Below are positions 7,970-16,193 of a DNA stretch of 64,000 bases, one piece after another. Position 1 is the first letter of the stretch. The number at the start of each line of letters is the position of its first letter. The notes beneath the pieces were generated by a model. The model had not been told where the DNA came from and ran no database searches. It was given only the letters and a program-made list of their open reading frames with translations. A program made the translations under genes and the position numbers. Source of the DNA: Paenibacillus durus (GTDB lineage Bacteria > Bacillota > Bacilli > Paenibacillales > Paenibacillaceae); assembly GCF_000756615.1 (NCBI RefSeq), contig NZ_CP009288.1, positions 1,984,001 to 2,048,000 of the forward strand, in the 5' to 3' direction.

Positions 7970-8964
7970 CAACGTACTATCCGCCCATCGCCTACACTGT
8001 TCCTGCTGAAGAAGAGGGCATGCTGCTCAAAACCATTCTGCAAAAGCGGATGGACGTGTCGCGCAAGCTGCTGTCCCGCCTAAAACTGACCGAACGCGGA
8101 ATTACCCTGAACGGGGAACGAGTCTATATTAGTGTGCATGTCCAGGCCGGCGATCTCGTAGAGATTCGGATGGAGACGGAGACTTCGGAGGATATTTTGC
8201 CGCAGCCGATTCCGTTCGATATCCTTTATGAAGACGAGCATCTGCTCGTAGTCAATAAGCCGGCAGGGATGATCGTTCATCCCACCCATGGCCATTATAC
8301 CGGTACGCTGGCTAACGGAGTCGTGCATTATTGGGCGCACAAAAAAGAGCGCTACCGCTTCCGGCCCGTCCACCGGCTGGATCAGGAAACGTCCGGCGTG
8401 CTCGCTATCGCGAAAAATCCGTACAGCCATCAGCATATTTCAGAGCAGATGCTAAACGGTGCTGTGGACAAGCGTTATATCGCGCTCGTTCACGGCGTGC
8501 CCGCGCCGGAGCGCGGTGACATCGACGGTCCGATCGACCGTGATCCGCTTGAGCCGCATCGTCGGATCGTAACGCCGGAAGGTTATCCGTCGCTGACCCG
8601 GTACGAGGTGAAGGAACGGTATCCTTCCGCCTCAAAGGTCGAGCTGAAGCTGCTTACCGGCCGCACGCATCAGATCCGCGTGCATATGACCTTCATCGGC
8701 TCGCCGCTGATTGGAGACCGGATGTACCGGCATCCATTATACGATGCGGCAGGGCAGGCCGCTGCTGCAGAGTTTGCGAGTGTATCGGCGCTGGATGCCG
8801 CGATCGGCCGCCAAGCGCTGCACGCGGCGCGGCTGACCTTCGCCCATCCGATCCTCCGCCGCGAGATGACGTTTGAAGCGCCGCTTCCTCCGGATATGGA
8901 AGAACTGGAAGCGCAGCTCAGGAAGCCGCAAGAGACGAAGTATATCCCAAATAATCAGACTTGA
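7966..8964 (+). CDS. RluA-family RNA pseudouridine synthase
   Basis: A 332-aa protein. The N-terminal ~75 residues include an S4-like RNA-binding segment (SRKLLSRLKLTERGITLNGERV). The catalytic domain has DEHLLVVNKPAGMIVHP, the catalytic aspartate D139 in HRLDQETSG, and LLTGRTHQIRVH. It isomerises uridine in structured RNA; whether the target is rRNA or tRNA cannot be read here. It overlaps the upstream adenosyltransferase by ATGA. Confidence 0.9.
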   Translation: MTTYYPPIAYTVPAEEEGMLLKTILQKRMDVSRKLLSRLKLTERGITLNGERVYISVHVQAGDLVEIRMETETSEDILPQPIPFDILYEDEHLLVVNKPAGMIVHPTHGHYTGTLANGVVHYWAHKKERYRFRPVHRLDQETSGVLAIAKNPYSHQHISEQMLNGAVDKRYIALVHGVPAPERGDIDGPIDRDPLEPHRRIVTPEGYPSLTRYEVKERYPSASKVELKLLTGRTHQIRVHMTFIGSPLIGDRMYRHPLYDAAGQAAAAEFASVSALDAAIGRQALHAARLTFAHPILRREMTFEAPLPPDMEELEAQLRKPQETKYIPNNQT

Positions 8965-8982
8965 TCTAAGGAGAATCGATTC

Positions 8983-9348
8983 ATGAGTCAATTGATCGTA
9001 TATCACTATCCGAAGTGCGGAACCTGCCGGAATGCGTTGAAATGGCTGAAAGAGCAGGGACATGACCTGGAGCTTCGCAATATCGTAGAACAGACTCCGG
9101 GGGTTGATGAATTAAGTGAACTGGTCGCTGCAAGCGGACTTCCGCTTAAGAAGTTCTTCAATACGAGCGGTGAAGTCTACAAGCGGGAAAATCTGAAGGA
9201 GAAGCTGCCGAACCTCAGCGAGCGCGAGCAGCTGGAGCTGCTGGCCGGGAACGGGATGCTGATCAAGCGCCCCATTGTAGTATTGGGAAACAAGGTTACT
9301 GTAGGATTCAAGGAAGAGGATTTCCGCCCGATCTGGGGAACCGAGTAA
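8983..9348 (+). CDS. ArsC/Spx-family protein (YusI-like)
   Basis: A 121-aa thioredoxin-fold protein starting LIVYHYPKCGTCRNALKWL, with a CxxC at C12/C15, and ending RPIVVLGNKVTVGFKEEDF. This matches the ArsC/Spx superfamily, closest to the YusI group. It lacks the typical Spx tail, so arsenate reductase or thiol oxidoreductase is more likely than an RNA polymerase regulator. The ATG follows AAGGAG. Confidence 0.85.
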   Translation: MSQLIVYHYPKCGTCRNALKWLKEQGHDLELRNIVEQTPGVDELSELVAASGLPLKKFFNTSGEVYKRENLKEKLPNLSEREQLELLAGNGMLIKRPIVVLGNKVTVGFKEEDFRPIWGTE

Positions 9349-9389
9349 GTTCTTATCATGAAAGTTCTTAAAAATGGAGGTAAACACGC

Positions 9390-10370
9390 ATGAATACAGA
9401 AGCCAGAGGCCGCGTGATGATTGTGGATGGCATGGCGCTGCTGTTCCGGGCCTACTACGCCACCGCCTACGGAGGCTATATTCGTAAGACGAGCACCGGT
9501 TTGCCGACCAATGCGGTCTACGGCTTTTTGCAGTATTTCTTCGACGCCGTCGCTACCTTTGAGCCTTCCCATGTCGTATGCTGCTGGGATATGGGCAAGA
9601 GCACGTTCCGTACCGAAAAATTCGACAGCTACAAATCAAACCGCGCGGAGCCTCCGCTGGATCTGATTCCGCAGTTCGATCTGGTTAAAGAGGTAGTCGC
9701 GGAACTCGGCGTACCGAACGTGGGCATTCCGGGCTACGAGGCGGACGACTGCATCGGCACACTTGCTTCCTGCTTCAGCGAGGAGTCAGAGGTACGCATT
9801 TTGACCGGAGATCACGATATGCTTCAATTGGTTAACGACCAGGTCAGTGTCATTATCATGAAAAAAGGCCGGTCGAACTATAAAGTGTACGATCCGGCAA
9901 CTCTGCTGGAGGAGAAAGGGCTAACCCCTTCCCAGGTCATTGACCTGAAAGGATTTATGGGTGATACGAGCGACAATTATCCCGGCGTCCGGGGAATCGG
10001 CGAGAAGACGGCGCTTAAGCTGCTGGCCGAATACCGGACGGTGGAGGGCGTAATAGAGAATCTGCACCTGCTTCCCAAGGGAGTGCGGGCCAAGATTGAA
10101 GCCGATCTTGATATGCTTCACTTGTCCCGGGAGCTGGCGGAGATCCGCTGCGATGTCCCGCTGGCCTGTACCCTGGCCGAGTGTCTATGGGAAGTTCGGC
10201 GGGAATCGGCATCCCGTAAGTTCAAGGAGCTGGAATTCGGAAGCCTGATGTACTTGATATCAGCGGCGAAGGAAGAAGAGCGGGAAGACGGAATTGTGGA
10301 GATTGAGCTTCCGGACTGGCAGGACCGCCGATCCGGAGCGAGCTCTATTAAGGCCGATCCGTTTGCATAA
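9390..10370 (+). CDS. ypcP: 5'-3' exonuclease (flap/Pol I N-terminal-type nuclease)
   Basis: A 326-aa stand-alone homologue of the DNA polymerase I 5'-nuclease domain. Metal-binding acidic motifs are MIVDGMALLFRAYYA, GYEADDCIGTLA and ILTGDHDMLQL. The helix-3-turn-helix DNA-binding region is GFMGDTSDNYPGVRGIGEKTALKLL. A ~50-residue C-terminal extension follows. It likely removes RNA/DNA flaps in replication and repair. GGAGG lies 10 bp before ATG 9390. Confidence 0.92.
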   Translation: MNTEARGRVMIVDGMALLFRAYYATAYGGYIRKTSTGLPTNAVYGFLQYFFDAVATFEPSHVVCCWDMGKSTFRTEKFDSYKSNRAEPPLDLIPQFDLVKEVVAELGVPNVGIPGYEADDCIGTLASCFSEESEVRILTGDHDMLQLVNDQVSVIIMKKGRSNYKVYDPATLLEEKGLTPSQVIDLKGFMGDTSDNYPGVRGIGEKTALKLLAEYRTVEGVIENLHLLPKGVRAKIEADLDMLHLSRELAEIRCDVPLACTLAECLWEVRRESASRKFKELEFGSLMYLISAAKEEEREDGIVEIELPDWQDRRSGASSIKADPFA

Positions 10371-10388
10371 TCGGATTCATGAGCAAAG

Positions 10389-10436
10389 AAGACTGTTCTT
10401 AGAGGGCGCAAGCGTCTTAGGAACAGTCTTTTTATT
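10389..10436 (+). terminator. Rho-independent terminator after 5'-3' exonuclease gene
   Basis: AAGACTGTTC pairs with GAACAGTCTT and is followed by TTTATT. Confidence 0.85.
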
Positions 10437-10473
10437 ATGGACGGACACGCGGGACACCGTCCTGATCATTTCG

Positions 10474-11022
10474 TCAGTGGAGACCTGCTGACATGTTGAT
10501 GCGGTTCCACAATTCATCATATGCCCGCATCGTATCGAAAGTCATGCGAAGCTGCTCATCTGTAATATCCAAGTAATTTTCCCGGACAAACTGGACACCC
10601 AAATTGTTAACCAGAATATCAAGCCGTCCATAGCACTCAAGCGTCAGGCTCACGGCTCTCTGGCAGGCTTCCTTCCGCCTTAAATCCCCGGGAATCAGCA
10701 GACAGCGGCGACCCAGCTGCATTACAGCCTCCCTCGTCTCCACAGCGTCCTGATGCTCGCAGAGATAAGCGATTGCCACATCCGCGCCCTCTTTGGCGAA
10801 AGCTACCGCGACTGCACGGCCGATGCCGCTGTCTCCTCCGCTGATCAGCGCCGCTTTACCCTGGAGCTTGCCGCTGCCTTTGTAGTTCGGATTATCGTAA
10901 ACGGGCCTTGGCACCATCAAAAATTCGAGACCCGGCTGTCTGTATTGCTGCTGCGGCGGGAACGCGAGGGGCACCTGCTTACACTGCACCTCTGACCCGT
11001 AATATGGAATTTGTGGATTCAT
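10474..11022 (-). pseudogene. Truncated short-chain dehydrogenase (YhdF/YhxC-like)
   Basis: The 182-aa frame begins like the ~290-aa SDR group: N-terminal extension rich in Pro/Gln, PNYKGSGKLQGKAALISGG, the cofactor motif GGDSGIGRAVA, then DILVNNLG (usually NNAG). It breaks off after ITDEQLRMTFDT and ends with MRAYDELWNRINMSAGLH, which is not SDR-like. The catalytic Ser and YxxxK and the last ~110 residues are missing, so it cannot be a working dehydrogenase. A deletion joining it to another reading frame is the simplest explanation. The promoter side and ribosome binding site remain. Confidence 0.75.
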
Positions 11023-11320
11023 AAATAAGTCCTCTCTGAACCGGTTTTGCACCCAGTATATTCCATCCATGTGCACTAGGTGCCCAGGTATGGCGTATCA
11101 GCGGGAAGTTTGAGCCGGTCTTGGGCCAGCCTAATCCTTCGCCATCAAGAGCGTAATGATAGAATAGAGAACAAGAGAGCTATTAGCTGGCTGGGATTGG
11201 CAGGCCGCTGGCTGCCTATTATCCATGCTATTCGCTTGTCATTCATTCGGCGGACAAAGTATAATAGGGAGCGGATATTGTTTAGGTACTGAAAGCGTAT
11301 GCATTAATAAAGGGGGAAAC

Positions 11321-12208
11321 GTGCAAGTGAAATTATTGGGTGCGATTGAAGCGGGAGGAACGAAGTTTGTATGTGGAATCGGGCATGAGGACGGAAGCAT
11401 TATCGACCGAGTGAGCTTTCCTACGACCCATCCGGAAGAGACGATGGCGCAAGTATTCCAATATTTTGAAGGTAAAAATGTTGAAGCGATCGGCATAGGC
11501 TCGTTCGGGCCGATTGATCCGGTGATTGGAAGTCCGACATACGGTTATGTTACGACAACGCCGAAGCCTTTTTGGAGCCAGTATAATCTGGTAGGTGCGG
11601 TCCGTGAAAAAATAGATGTGCCTATCGGCTTTGATACCGATGTCAACGGCGCGGCTCTTGGCGAGTATAAATGGGGCGCGGCACAGGGCTTGGACAGCTG
11701 TCTGTACATAACCGTGGGAACGGGAATCGGAGCCGGAGCCGTTGTGGGCGGCACGCTGATTCATGGCCTGTCCCATCCGGAAATGGGGCATATCTATGTC
11801 CGCCGCCATGAGCAAGATACCTTCGCGGGAGCCTGCCCTTTTCACGGAGATTGCTTAGAAGGACTCGCCGCAGGTCCTGCCATCGGAAGCCGGTGGGGCC
11901 GTCCGGCGGTTGAGCTTGCACCGGATGATCTGGCATGGGAGATAGAGGCTCATTATCTGGCTCACGCTCTGATGAGCTATGTTCTGATTCTGTCTCCGCA
12001 GAAAATTGTCATGGGCGGCGGCGTCATGAAGCAGAGCCACCTCTTCCCGATGATCCGCACGAAGCTGCAGGAACTGCTTAAGGGCTATGTACAGCATGCT
12101 TCGCTGACTGCTGATATCGACAGCTATATTGTCCCTCCGCAGCTTGGCGATAATGCCGGGTTGGCCGGTTCAATCGCTTTGGCCAGCATGGCCCTTGCCG
12201 GGAAGTAA
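11321..12208 (+). CDS. ROK-family fructokinase/sugar kinase
   Basis: A 295-aa kinase: GAIEAGGTKFVCGIG phosphate-binding start, GIGSFGPID, GFDTDVNGAALGE (catalytic Asp), YITVGTGIGAGAVVGG, a zinc motif with HPEMGH...CPFHGDC, and IVMGGGVM. These are typical of ROK fructokinases (ScrK/YdhR/GmuE). It phosphorylates fructose or a related hexose. GTG 11321 sits close to AAGGGGG; an in-frame GTG at 11327 is equally possible. It stands alone with no sugar transporter beside it. Confidence 0.88.
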   Translation: MQVKLLGAIEAGGTKFVCGIGHEDGSIIDRVSFPTTHPEETMAQVFQYFEGKNVEAIGIGSFGPIDPVIGSPTYGYVTTTPKPFWSQYNLVGAVREKIDVPIGFDTDVNGAALGEYKWGAAQGLDSCLYITVGTGIGAGAVVGGTLIHGLSHPEMGHIYVRRHEQDTFAGACPFHGDCLEGLAAGPAIGSRWGRPAVELAPDDLAWEIEAHYLAHALMSYVLILSPQKIVMGGGVMKQSHLFPMIRTKLQELLKGYVQHASLTADIDSYIVPPQLGDNAGLAGSIALASMALAGK

Positions 12209-12310
12209 TCGCCAATGGTTCCGGCGGCAAGCTGCCTTTTATCAAAGGGGATTGACTGTTCGTAAAAATATGGTATTGTATGGATTAACAGTATAGCCGT
12301 TTAGTAGAGG

Positions 12311-12354
12311 AAGCGCCTCTTTCACGTTAGCCGTGAGAGAGGCGCTTTTTTTTG
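12311..12354 (+). terminator. Rho-independent terminator after ROK kinase
   Basis: AAGCGCCTCTTTCACG pairs with CGTGAGAGAGGCGCTT, a 16-bp stem with one mismatch, followed by a run of eight T. Confidence 0.93.
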
Positions 12355-12468
12355 CAATACCATCCCTAAAAGGACGGCGAAGCCGTTTCTTCTTGGGTTG
12401 AATCTCCCGAAGCTTCGGCTTGGAGCCGGCATACTGAACATTTCGAAATGAAAAGGCAGGGAAAGAAC

Positions 12469-13485
12469 ATGCAAATCGTATTCATGAACCAATTGTCCAA
12501 AAATTCCGGCGAGTCCGCGGAGGATTTCGCCCAGCTGTGGATCGGTGAGGAGGAGGGGGTCTGGCACCTGGGCTGGCGTGATTTTGGCGAAAATCCGGAA
12601 AGTGCCGATACCATCTGGTATGAAGGAAGCTCCTGGAATGAGATGCTGGGGGTATACAGGCATGAGTTGGCCGTCAAAATGGGAGAAGGCTACCGCCCGC
12701 TGATTGATGGCGTCTTTCATGAAGAGACGGCTGTAACCGGACGGAATCAGGAGCAGCTGAAGCTTCAGTATTACAGCGAGCGGCATGGGAATGAGGCTGT
12801 ATATGAAGAGCTGTGCGCATGGAGGCGGAAGAGATCGTCCCTGGAGCATAAAGCGCCATATCTGCTGGCGAGCAACCGGCTGCTGCGGCTGCTGAGCGCC
12901 TATCTGCCGCAGTCGCTGGAAGAACTGCTGCAAATTCCGGGCGTGGGTGAAGCCAAGGCAGAACAGTACGGTCCGGAAATATTGTCCGTCACTTCCTCAG
13001 CGGAGCGCAGCCATTCCTTCCCGCTAAGCTGGGTTGGCAAGGAGATCGAAGAGGAGCCTTTCGCTTCCTGGCTGTACAAGCAGAAGGAGATCAAATACAA
13101 GAAGCAATTGGACCGCCTTCGTCTGCGGCGTCAGCTTCTAGAGGGGATCGCGGACGGCTGCGGACTGGAGGAGCTTAAAGAGCGCACCCAATACTCCCGC
13201 AGAGAGATTCTGGAGGTTGTGGAGGAGCTTGAGAAGGACGGCTACATTGTCGATCCGCTGATTCAGCGGGAGCTTATGGACATGCCGCCCGGCGAGCAGG
13301 AAGCGGTCTGGAACGCTTACATGGAGCTCGGAGACTTATTCCTGAAGCCGGTGCTGCACAAAGTATACGGCGAAGATGCCGCGCCCGAAGGCGGTCTGGA
13401 AATGGTTTACGAACGGCTGCGGCTGATCCGGATTCGTTTCCGGAGAGAGAACGAGGGAGCGGGCGCAATAGTAGAGCAAATCTAA
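12469..13485 (+). CDS. HRDC-domain protein with RQC-like helix-turn-helix
   Basis: A 338-aa protein. The first ~115 residues look like a separate domain of unknown type. Residues ~115-175 form an HRDC domain (YEELCAWRRKRSSLEHKAPYLLASNRLLRLLSAYLPQSLEELLQIPGVGEAKAEQYG, quoted only as landmarks YEELCAWRR...IPGVGEAKAEQYG). A wHTH-like region (LEELKERTQYSRREILEVVEEL) follows, as in RecQ C-termini. No helicase motifs are present, so it is probably a stand-alone nucleic-acid-binding protein. ATG 12469 has GGGAAAG upstream. Confidence 0.75.
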   Translation: MQIVFMNQLSKNSGESAEDFAQLWIGEEEGVWHLGWRDFGENPESADTIWYEGSSWNEMLGVYRHELAVKMGEGYRPLIDGVFHEETAVTGRNQEQLKLQYYSERHGNEAVYEELCAWRRKRSSLEHKAPYLLASNRLLRLLSAYLPQSLEELLQIPGVGEAKAEQYGPEILSVTSSAERSHSFPLSWVGKEIEEEPFASWLYKQKEIKYKKQLDRLRLRRQLLEGIADGCGLEELKERTQYSRREILEVVEELEKDGYIVDPLIQRELMDMPPGEQEAVWNAYMELGDLFLKPVLHKVYGEDAAPEGGLEMVYERLRLIRIRFRRENEGAGAIVEQI

Positions 13486-13501
13486 GCCCGGTAACACAAA
13501 T

Positions 13502-13545
13502 GAAGGTCTCCCCGGCGCTGTGCCTGCGCGTAAGGAGACCTTCGT
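13502..13545. terminator. Bidirectional hairpin between HRDC gene and corA
   Basis: GAAGGTCTCC and GGAGACCTTC form a 10-bp stem around a GC-rich loop, between two convergent genes. Confidence 0.75.
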
Positions 13546-13567
13546 CTATCGGAATCTTGGTCTGCTG

Positions 13568-14503
13568 TCATAGCCATTCTTTTTTGCGGAATATATACAG
13601 CATGCTGCAGCCCAGTGTCACCATGGCGCCAATGACGCCGTAGTAGCCGTATTTTGTATGAAGTTCAGGAATGTTATCAAAGTTCATCCCGTATATGCCT
13701 GTAATCACGGTCAGCGGCATGAATATGGTCGTAATCGCCGTAAACACCCGCATGATTTCGTTGGCGCGGTTCGCGATACTGGATTGATAAGCTTCTCGCA
13801 AGTTGCCCATCAGATCGCGGTACGTCTCGAATGTCTCGGAGATTTTGACCGCGTTCTCGTAGATGTCGCTGAAATATTTCTGCAGCTGGTCGTCGATCAG
13901 CCGCAGATCTTTTTTGTTAAGAGTGTTGACGACTTCCTTCTGCGGACCGAGCATTTTCTTCAGCCACAGAATTTCGCTTCGCAGACCGATAATTTCACTT
14001 AAGTGCGATTTCTTGGTGTGCATCAGAATATCCTCTTCCAGCTTCTCGATCCGCACCTCGATCCGGTCGCCGACGGCGAAATAATTGTCCACAACAAGGT
14101 CGATTAGCAGGTAGAGGAACCGGTCAGGCGCGCCGACCTCCTGCTCCCACAAGATGGGCTTCAGCACGCGCAGCTCGTTAATCTTCTGCTTCGTGACGGT
14201 AATAATAAAGTGCCGCCCAAGAAAAATATTAAGGGCCCGCAGGAAAATTTCCTCGTCGTCAAAACGAATGCTGTTTACTACAATGAAATAATGGCTCTCG
14301 TAAATTTCGAGTTTGGGACGCTGCTCCTCGTCGCTGAGACAGTCTTCCACAGCCAGATCGTGAAGATTGAACAGAGGCTGCAGCAGCTCCAAATCCTCCA
14401 CGTCGGCGTCAATCCAGTAGAACCCTTCTACCGGAGGGTTAAGGGTCAATTCAATATCATCCACAGGTGTAAAAACGCCTGCATTAACCAGCCGGATCTT
14501 CAT
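13568..14503 (-). CDS. corA: Magnesium/cobalt transporter CorA
   Basis: A 311-aa protein with a long cytoplasmic helical domain and two C-terminal transmembrane helices. The hallmark YGMN occurs in the loop between them (VITGIYGMNFDNIPEL), and the protein ends in a basic tail (FRKKEWL). It forms a pentameric Mg2+ channel. ATG 14503 has AAGGAG upstream on the minus strand. A strong sigma-A promoter lies ~320 nt upstream, giving a long untranslated leader that may regulate it. Confidence 0.95.
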   Translation of the reverse strand: MKIRLVNAGVFTPVDDIELTLNPPVEGFYWIDADVEDLELLQPLFNLHDLAVEDCLSDEEQRPKLEIYESHYFIVVNSIRFDDEEIFLRALNIFLGRHFIITVTKQKINELRVLKPILWEQEVGAPDRFLYLLIDLVVDNYFAVGDRIEVRIEKLEEDILMHTKKSHLSEIIGLRSEILWLKKMLGPQKEVVNTLNKKDLRLIDDQLQKYFSDIYENAVKISETFETYRDLMGNLREAYQSSIANRANEIMRVFTAITTIFMPLTVITGIYGMNFDNIPELHTKYGYYGVIGAMVTLGCSMLYIFRKKEWL

Positions 14504-14822
14504 CTGATTCACTCCTTCTCTCCCTAGCTTGCCCAGGGATATGCTTATGGAAGCACAGGGAAAAATCAGCTTGACCGGCGGTCGCAACTATGGGCCGCTT
14601 TATATTCCGAAGGCATGAAGAAGAAGCGCTCCCGCCGCCGGCAAGCTGATATTCATCCTGTACGGTTGTTCCTGATCAGCGCTGTGCTGCGTACTCGGGT
14701 CGCCTTCCATTCTTCATCTCACCTCTTTATTAATAAAGATTTATCATTTCGAGGTCCCCGCAAAGTACCTGGATAGGCTTCGAAGCCACGGCTCCGCTTT
14801 GTGGGGCGATCTCTGAAACACT
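14504..14822 (-). promoter_or_regulatory. Long 5' leader of corA, unassigned structured RNA
   Basis: The corA promoter implies a transcript starting near 14821 and a ~318-nt leader without a supported gene. Read on the minus strand it contains a hairpin (14756-14806). Further on, ATGAAGAA can pair with TTCTTCAT and GAAGGC with GCCTTC. The two right-hand arms occur in an order that makes these pairings mutually exclusive, as in switching RNAs. I could not match it to the M-box or the yybP-ykoY or ydaO classes by eye. A regulatory role is inference. Confidence 0.4.
14756..14806. repeat. Dispersed hairpin element, copy A
   Basis: A 51-nt imperfect palindrome. CCCCGCAAAG pairs with CTTTGTGGGG through one G-T pair, enclosing a GGCTTCGAAGCC sub-hairpin. 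Its two arms recur almost unchanged at 36676-36727. Confidence 0.6.
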
Positions 14823-14827
14823 TGTCT

Positions 14828-14856
14828 AGTATAACGCCGGGTAATGCCTCTTTCAA
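14828..14856 (-). promoter_or_regulatory. Sigma-A promoter of corA
   Basis: On the minus strand, TTGAAA (14851-14856) and TATACT (14828-14833) are separated by exactly 17 bp. Confidence 0.7.
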
Positions 14857-14901
14857 GAAAAATTGTTGTCATCTTAAAGACTCTAAGAACAGTATATGGA
14901 C

Positions 14902-14929
14902 TTGACGAAAGACAGGTTCATGATTTAAA
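14902..14929 (+). promoter_or_regulatory. Probable promoter of the SAM riboswitch-metA unit
   Basis: TTGACG (14902-14907) and TTTAAA (14924-14929), spacing 16 bp, about 35 bp before the riboswitch. The -10 is weak. Confidence 0.5.
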
Positions 14930-14963
14930 GTGATTAATAAGAATTTTAATTGAATATGACCAA

Positions 14964-15095
14964 ATCTTATCAAGAGCAGGTGGAGGGACTGGCCCGATGA
15001 AACCCGGCAACCGGCGTGTAACGCACGGTGCTAATTCTTGCAGAGACGCAGGCTGGATGTAGGCGGTTTTGTTGCGTTGTCTGACAGATGAGAGA
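14964..15095 (+). promoter_or_regulatory. SAM-I (S-box) riboswitch
   Basis: The sequence has the conserved S-box blocks in order: CTTATCAAGAGCAGGTGGAGG, ACTGGCCCGATGAAACCCGG, CAACCGG, GGTGCTAATTCTTGC, and CTGACAGATGAGAG closing the P1 helix. SAM binding stabilises this fold and lets the following terminator form, switching off metA when SAM is abundant. Confidence 0.97.
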
Positions 15096-15116
15096 GTATC
15101 ATATGTGTATAAATAT

Positions 15117-15153
15117 GACCTTTCTCGTTTTTTTTCGGGAAAGGTTTTTATTT
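15117..15153 (+). terminator. SAM riboswitch terminator
   Basis: ACCTTTCTCG and CGGGAAAGGT form the stem around a T-only loop and are followed by TTTTATTTG. It is the expression platform of the S-box ahead of metA. Confidence 0.85.
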
Positions 15154-15208
15154 GTTTCATGATTTAACCGCTGCTGCGGTTTCCACTATTAGAAGGAGTG
15201 AGCTTGCA

Positions 15209-16126
15209 ATGCCGATCAAGATTCCCGACAGTCTACCCGCCAAGGAGATCCTATCTGGGGAAAATATTTTCGTTATGGGTGAAAGCCAGGCCTTTCACCA
15301 GGATATCCGCCCTCTGCGGATCGCTATCTTAAATCTGATGCCCACTAAAGAAACTACCGAAACGCAGCTGCTGCGTCTGATCGGCAACTCGCCTTTGCAA
15401 GTGGATGTCACACTGCTCCATCCGAGCTCCCATACCTCGAAAAATACATCGGCGGAGCATTTGGAGAGTTTCTATAAGACCTTCGAAGAGATTAGGCACC
15501 GCCGTTATGACGGTCTGATCGTGACGGGCGCTCCCGTGGAACAGATGGATTTTGAGGATGTGAACTACTGGGAAGAGATGAAAGAGATCTTCGAATGGAG
15601 CAAGGACAACGTCACCTCGACGATGCATATCTGTTGGGCGGCTCAGGCGGGACTTCACTATCATTACGGCGTCCGTAAGGTCGGGCTGCCCGAGAAATGC
15701 TTCGGCGTGTTCCCGCACTGGACCACTGCACCGAATACCAAGCTGCTGCGCGGCTTCGACGAGCTGTTCTATGTGCCCCATTCCCGGCATACAGACATCT
15801 CCCGCGAGGATGTCTTGAATACGTCAGATTTGCAAATATTGGCAGAATCGGAGGAGGCCGGCGTTTATATCGTCGCTACCCATGATGGCCGGCAGATTTT
15901 TGTGACGGGACACTCTGAGTACGATCCGTTCTCCCTGAAAGGGGAATACGATCGGGATATTGCGAAGGGAATGGATGTTGCGCTGCCGAAGCATTACTTC
16001 CCGAACGATGATCCGAAGCGTACGCCGCCCGCCGTATGGCGTGCCCACGCGAACCTGCTGTTCTCCAACTGGCTTAACTATTACGTCTACCAGGAAACGC
16101 CATACGATATTGGACCTATAATATGA
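15209..16126 (+). CDS. metA: Homoserine O-acetyltransferase, MetA family
   Basis: A 305-aa MetA enzyme starting MPIKIPDSLPAKEIL, with the catalytic cysteine C142 in HICWAAQAG and NLMPTKETTETQ near the start. Position 111, the known specificity switch, is Glu (APVEQ). E. coli, which uses succinyl-CoA, has Gly there (APLGL), so acetyl-CoA is predicted here. It makes O-acetylhomoserine for methionine synthesis. ATG 15209 has AGAAGGAG at ~9 bp. Controlled by the SAM-I riboswitch; metI follows in the same direction. Confidence 0.95.
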   Translation: MPIKIPDSLPAKEILSGENIFVMGESQAFHQDIRPLRIAILNLMPTKETTETQLLRLIGNSPLQVDVTLLHPSSHTSKNTSAEHLESFYKTFEEIRHRRYDGLIVTGAPVEQMDFEDVNYWEEMKEIFEWSKDNVTSTMHICWAAQAGLHYHYGVRKVGLPEKCFGVFPHWTTAPNTKLLRGFDELFYVPHSRHTDISREDVLNTSDLQILAESEEAGVYIVATHDGRQIFVTGHSEYDPFSLKGEYDRDIAKGMDVALPKHYFPNDDPKRTPPAVWRAHANLLFSNWLNYYVYQETPYDIGPII

Positions 16127-16132
16127 ATGCTG

Positions 16133-16145
16133 TACCTTTAAGGTA
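16133..16145. promoter_or_regulatory. 13-bp palindrome in metA-metI gap
   Basis: TACCTTTAAGGTA is a perfect palindrome just before a TATTAT that could act as a -10 for metI. It could be an operator or chance. Confidence 0.3.
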
Positions 16146-16193
16146 AGCCATATTATATTGAAGATTATAGGTACTAACTTTGGGGGGATAATC

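Noticed and set aside
14504..14822. M-box or ydaO riboswitch at corA
   Set aside because: The conserved blocks of both classes were not found by eye, although the region looks structured. A covariance search would settle it.
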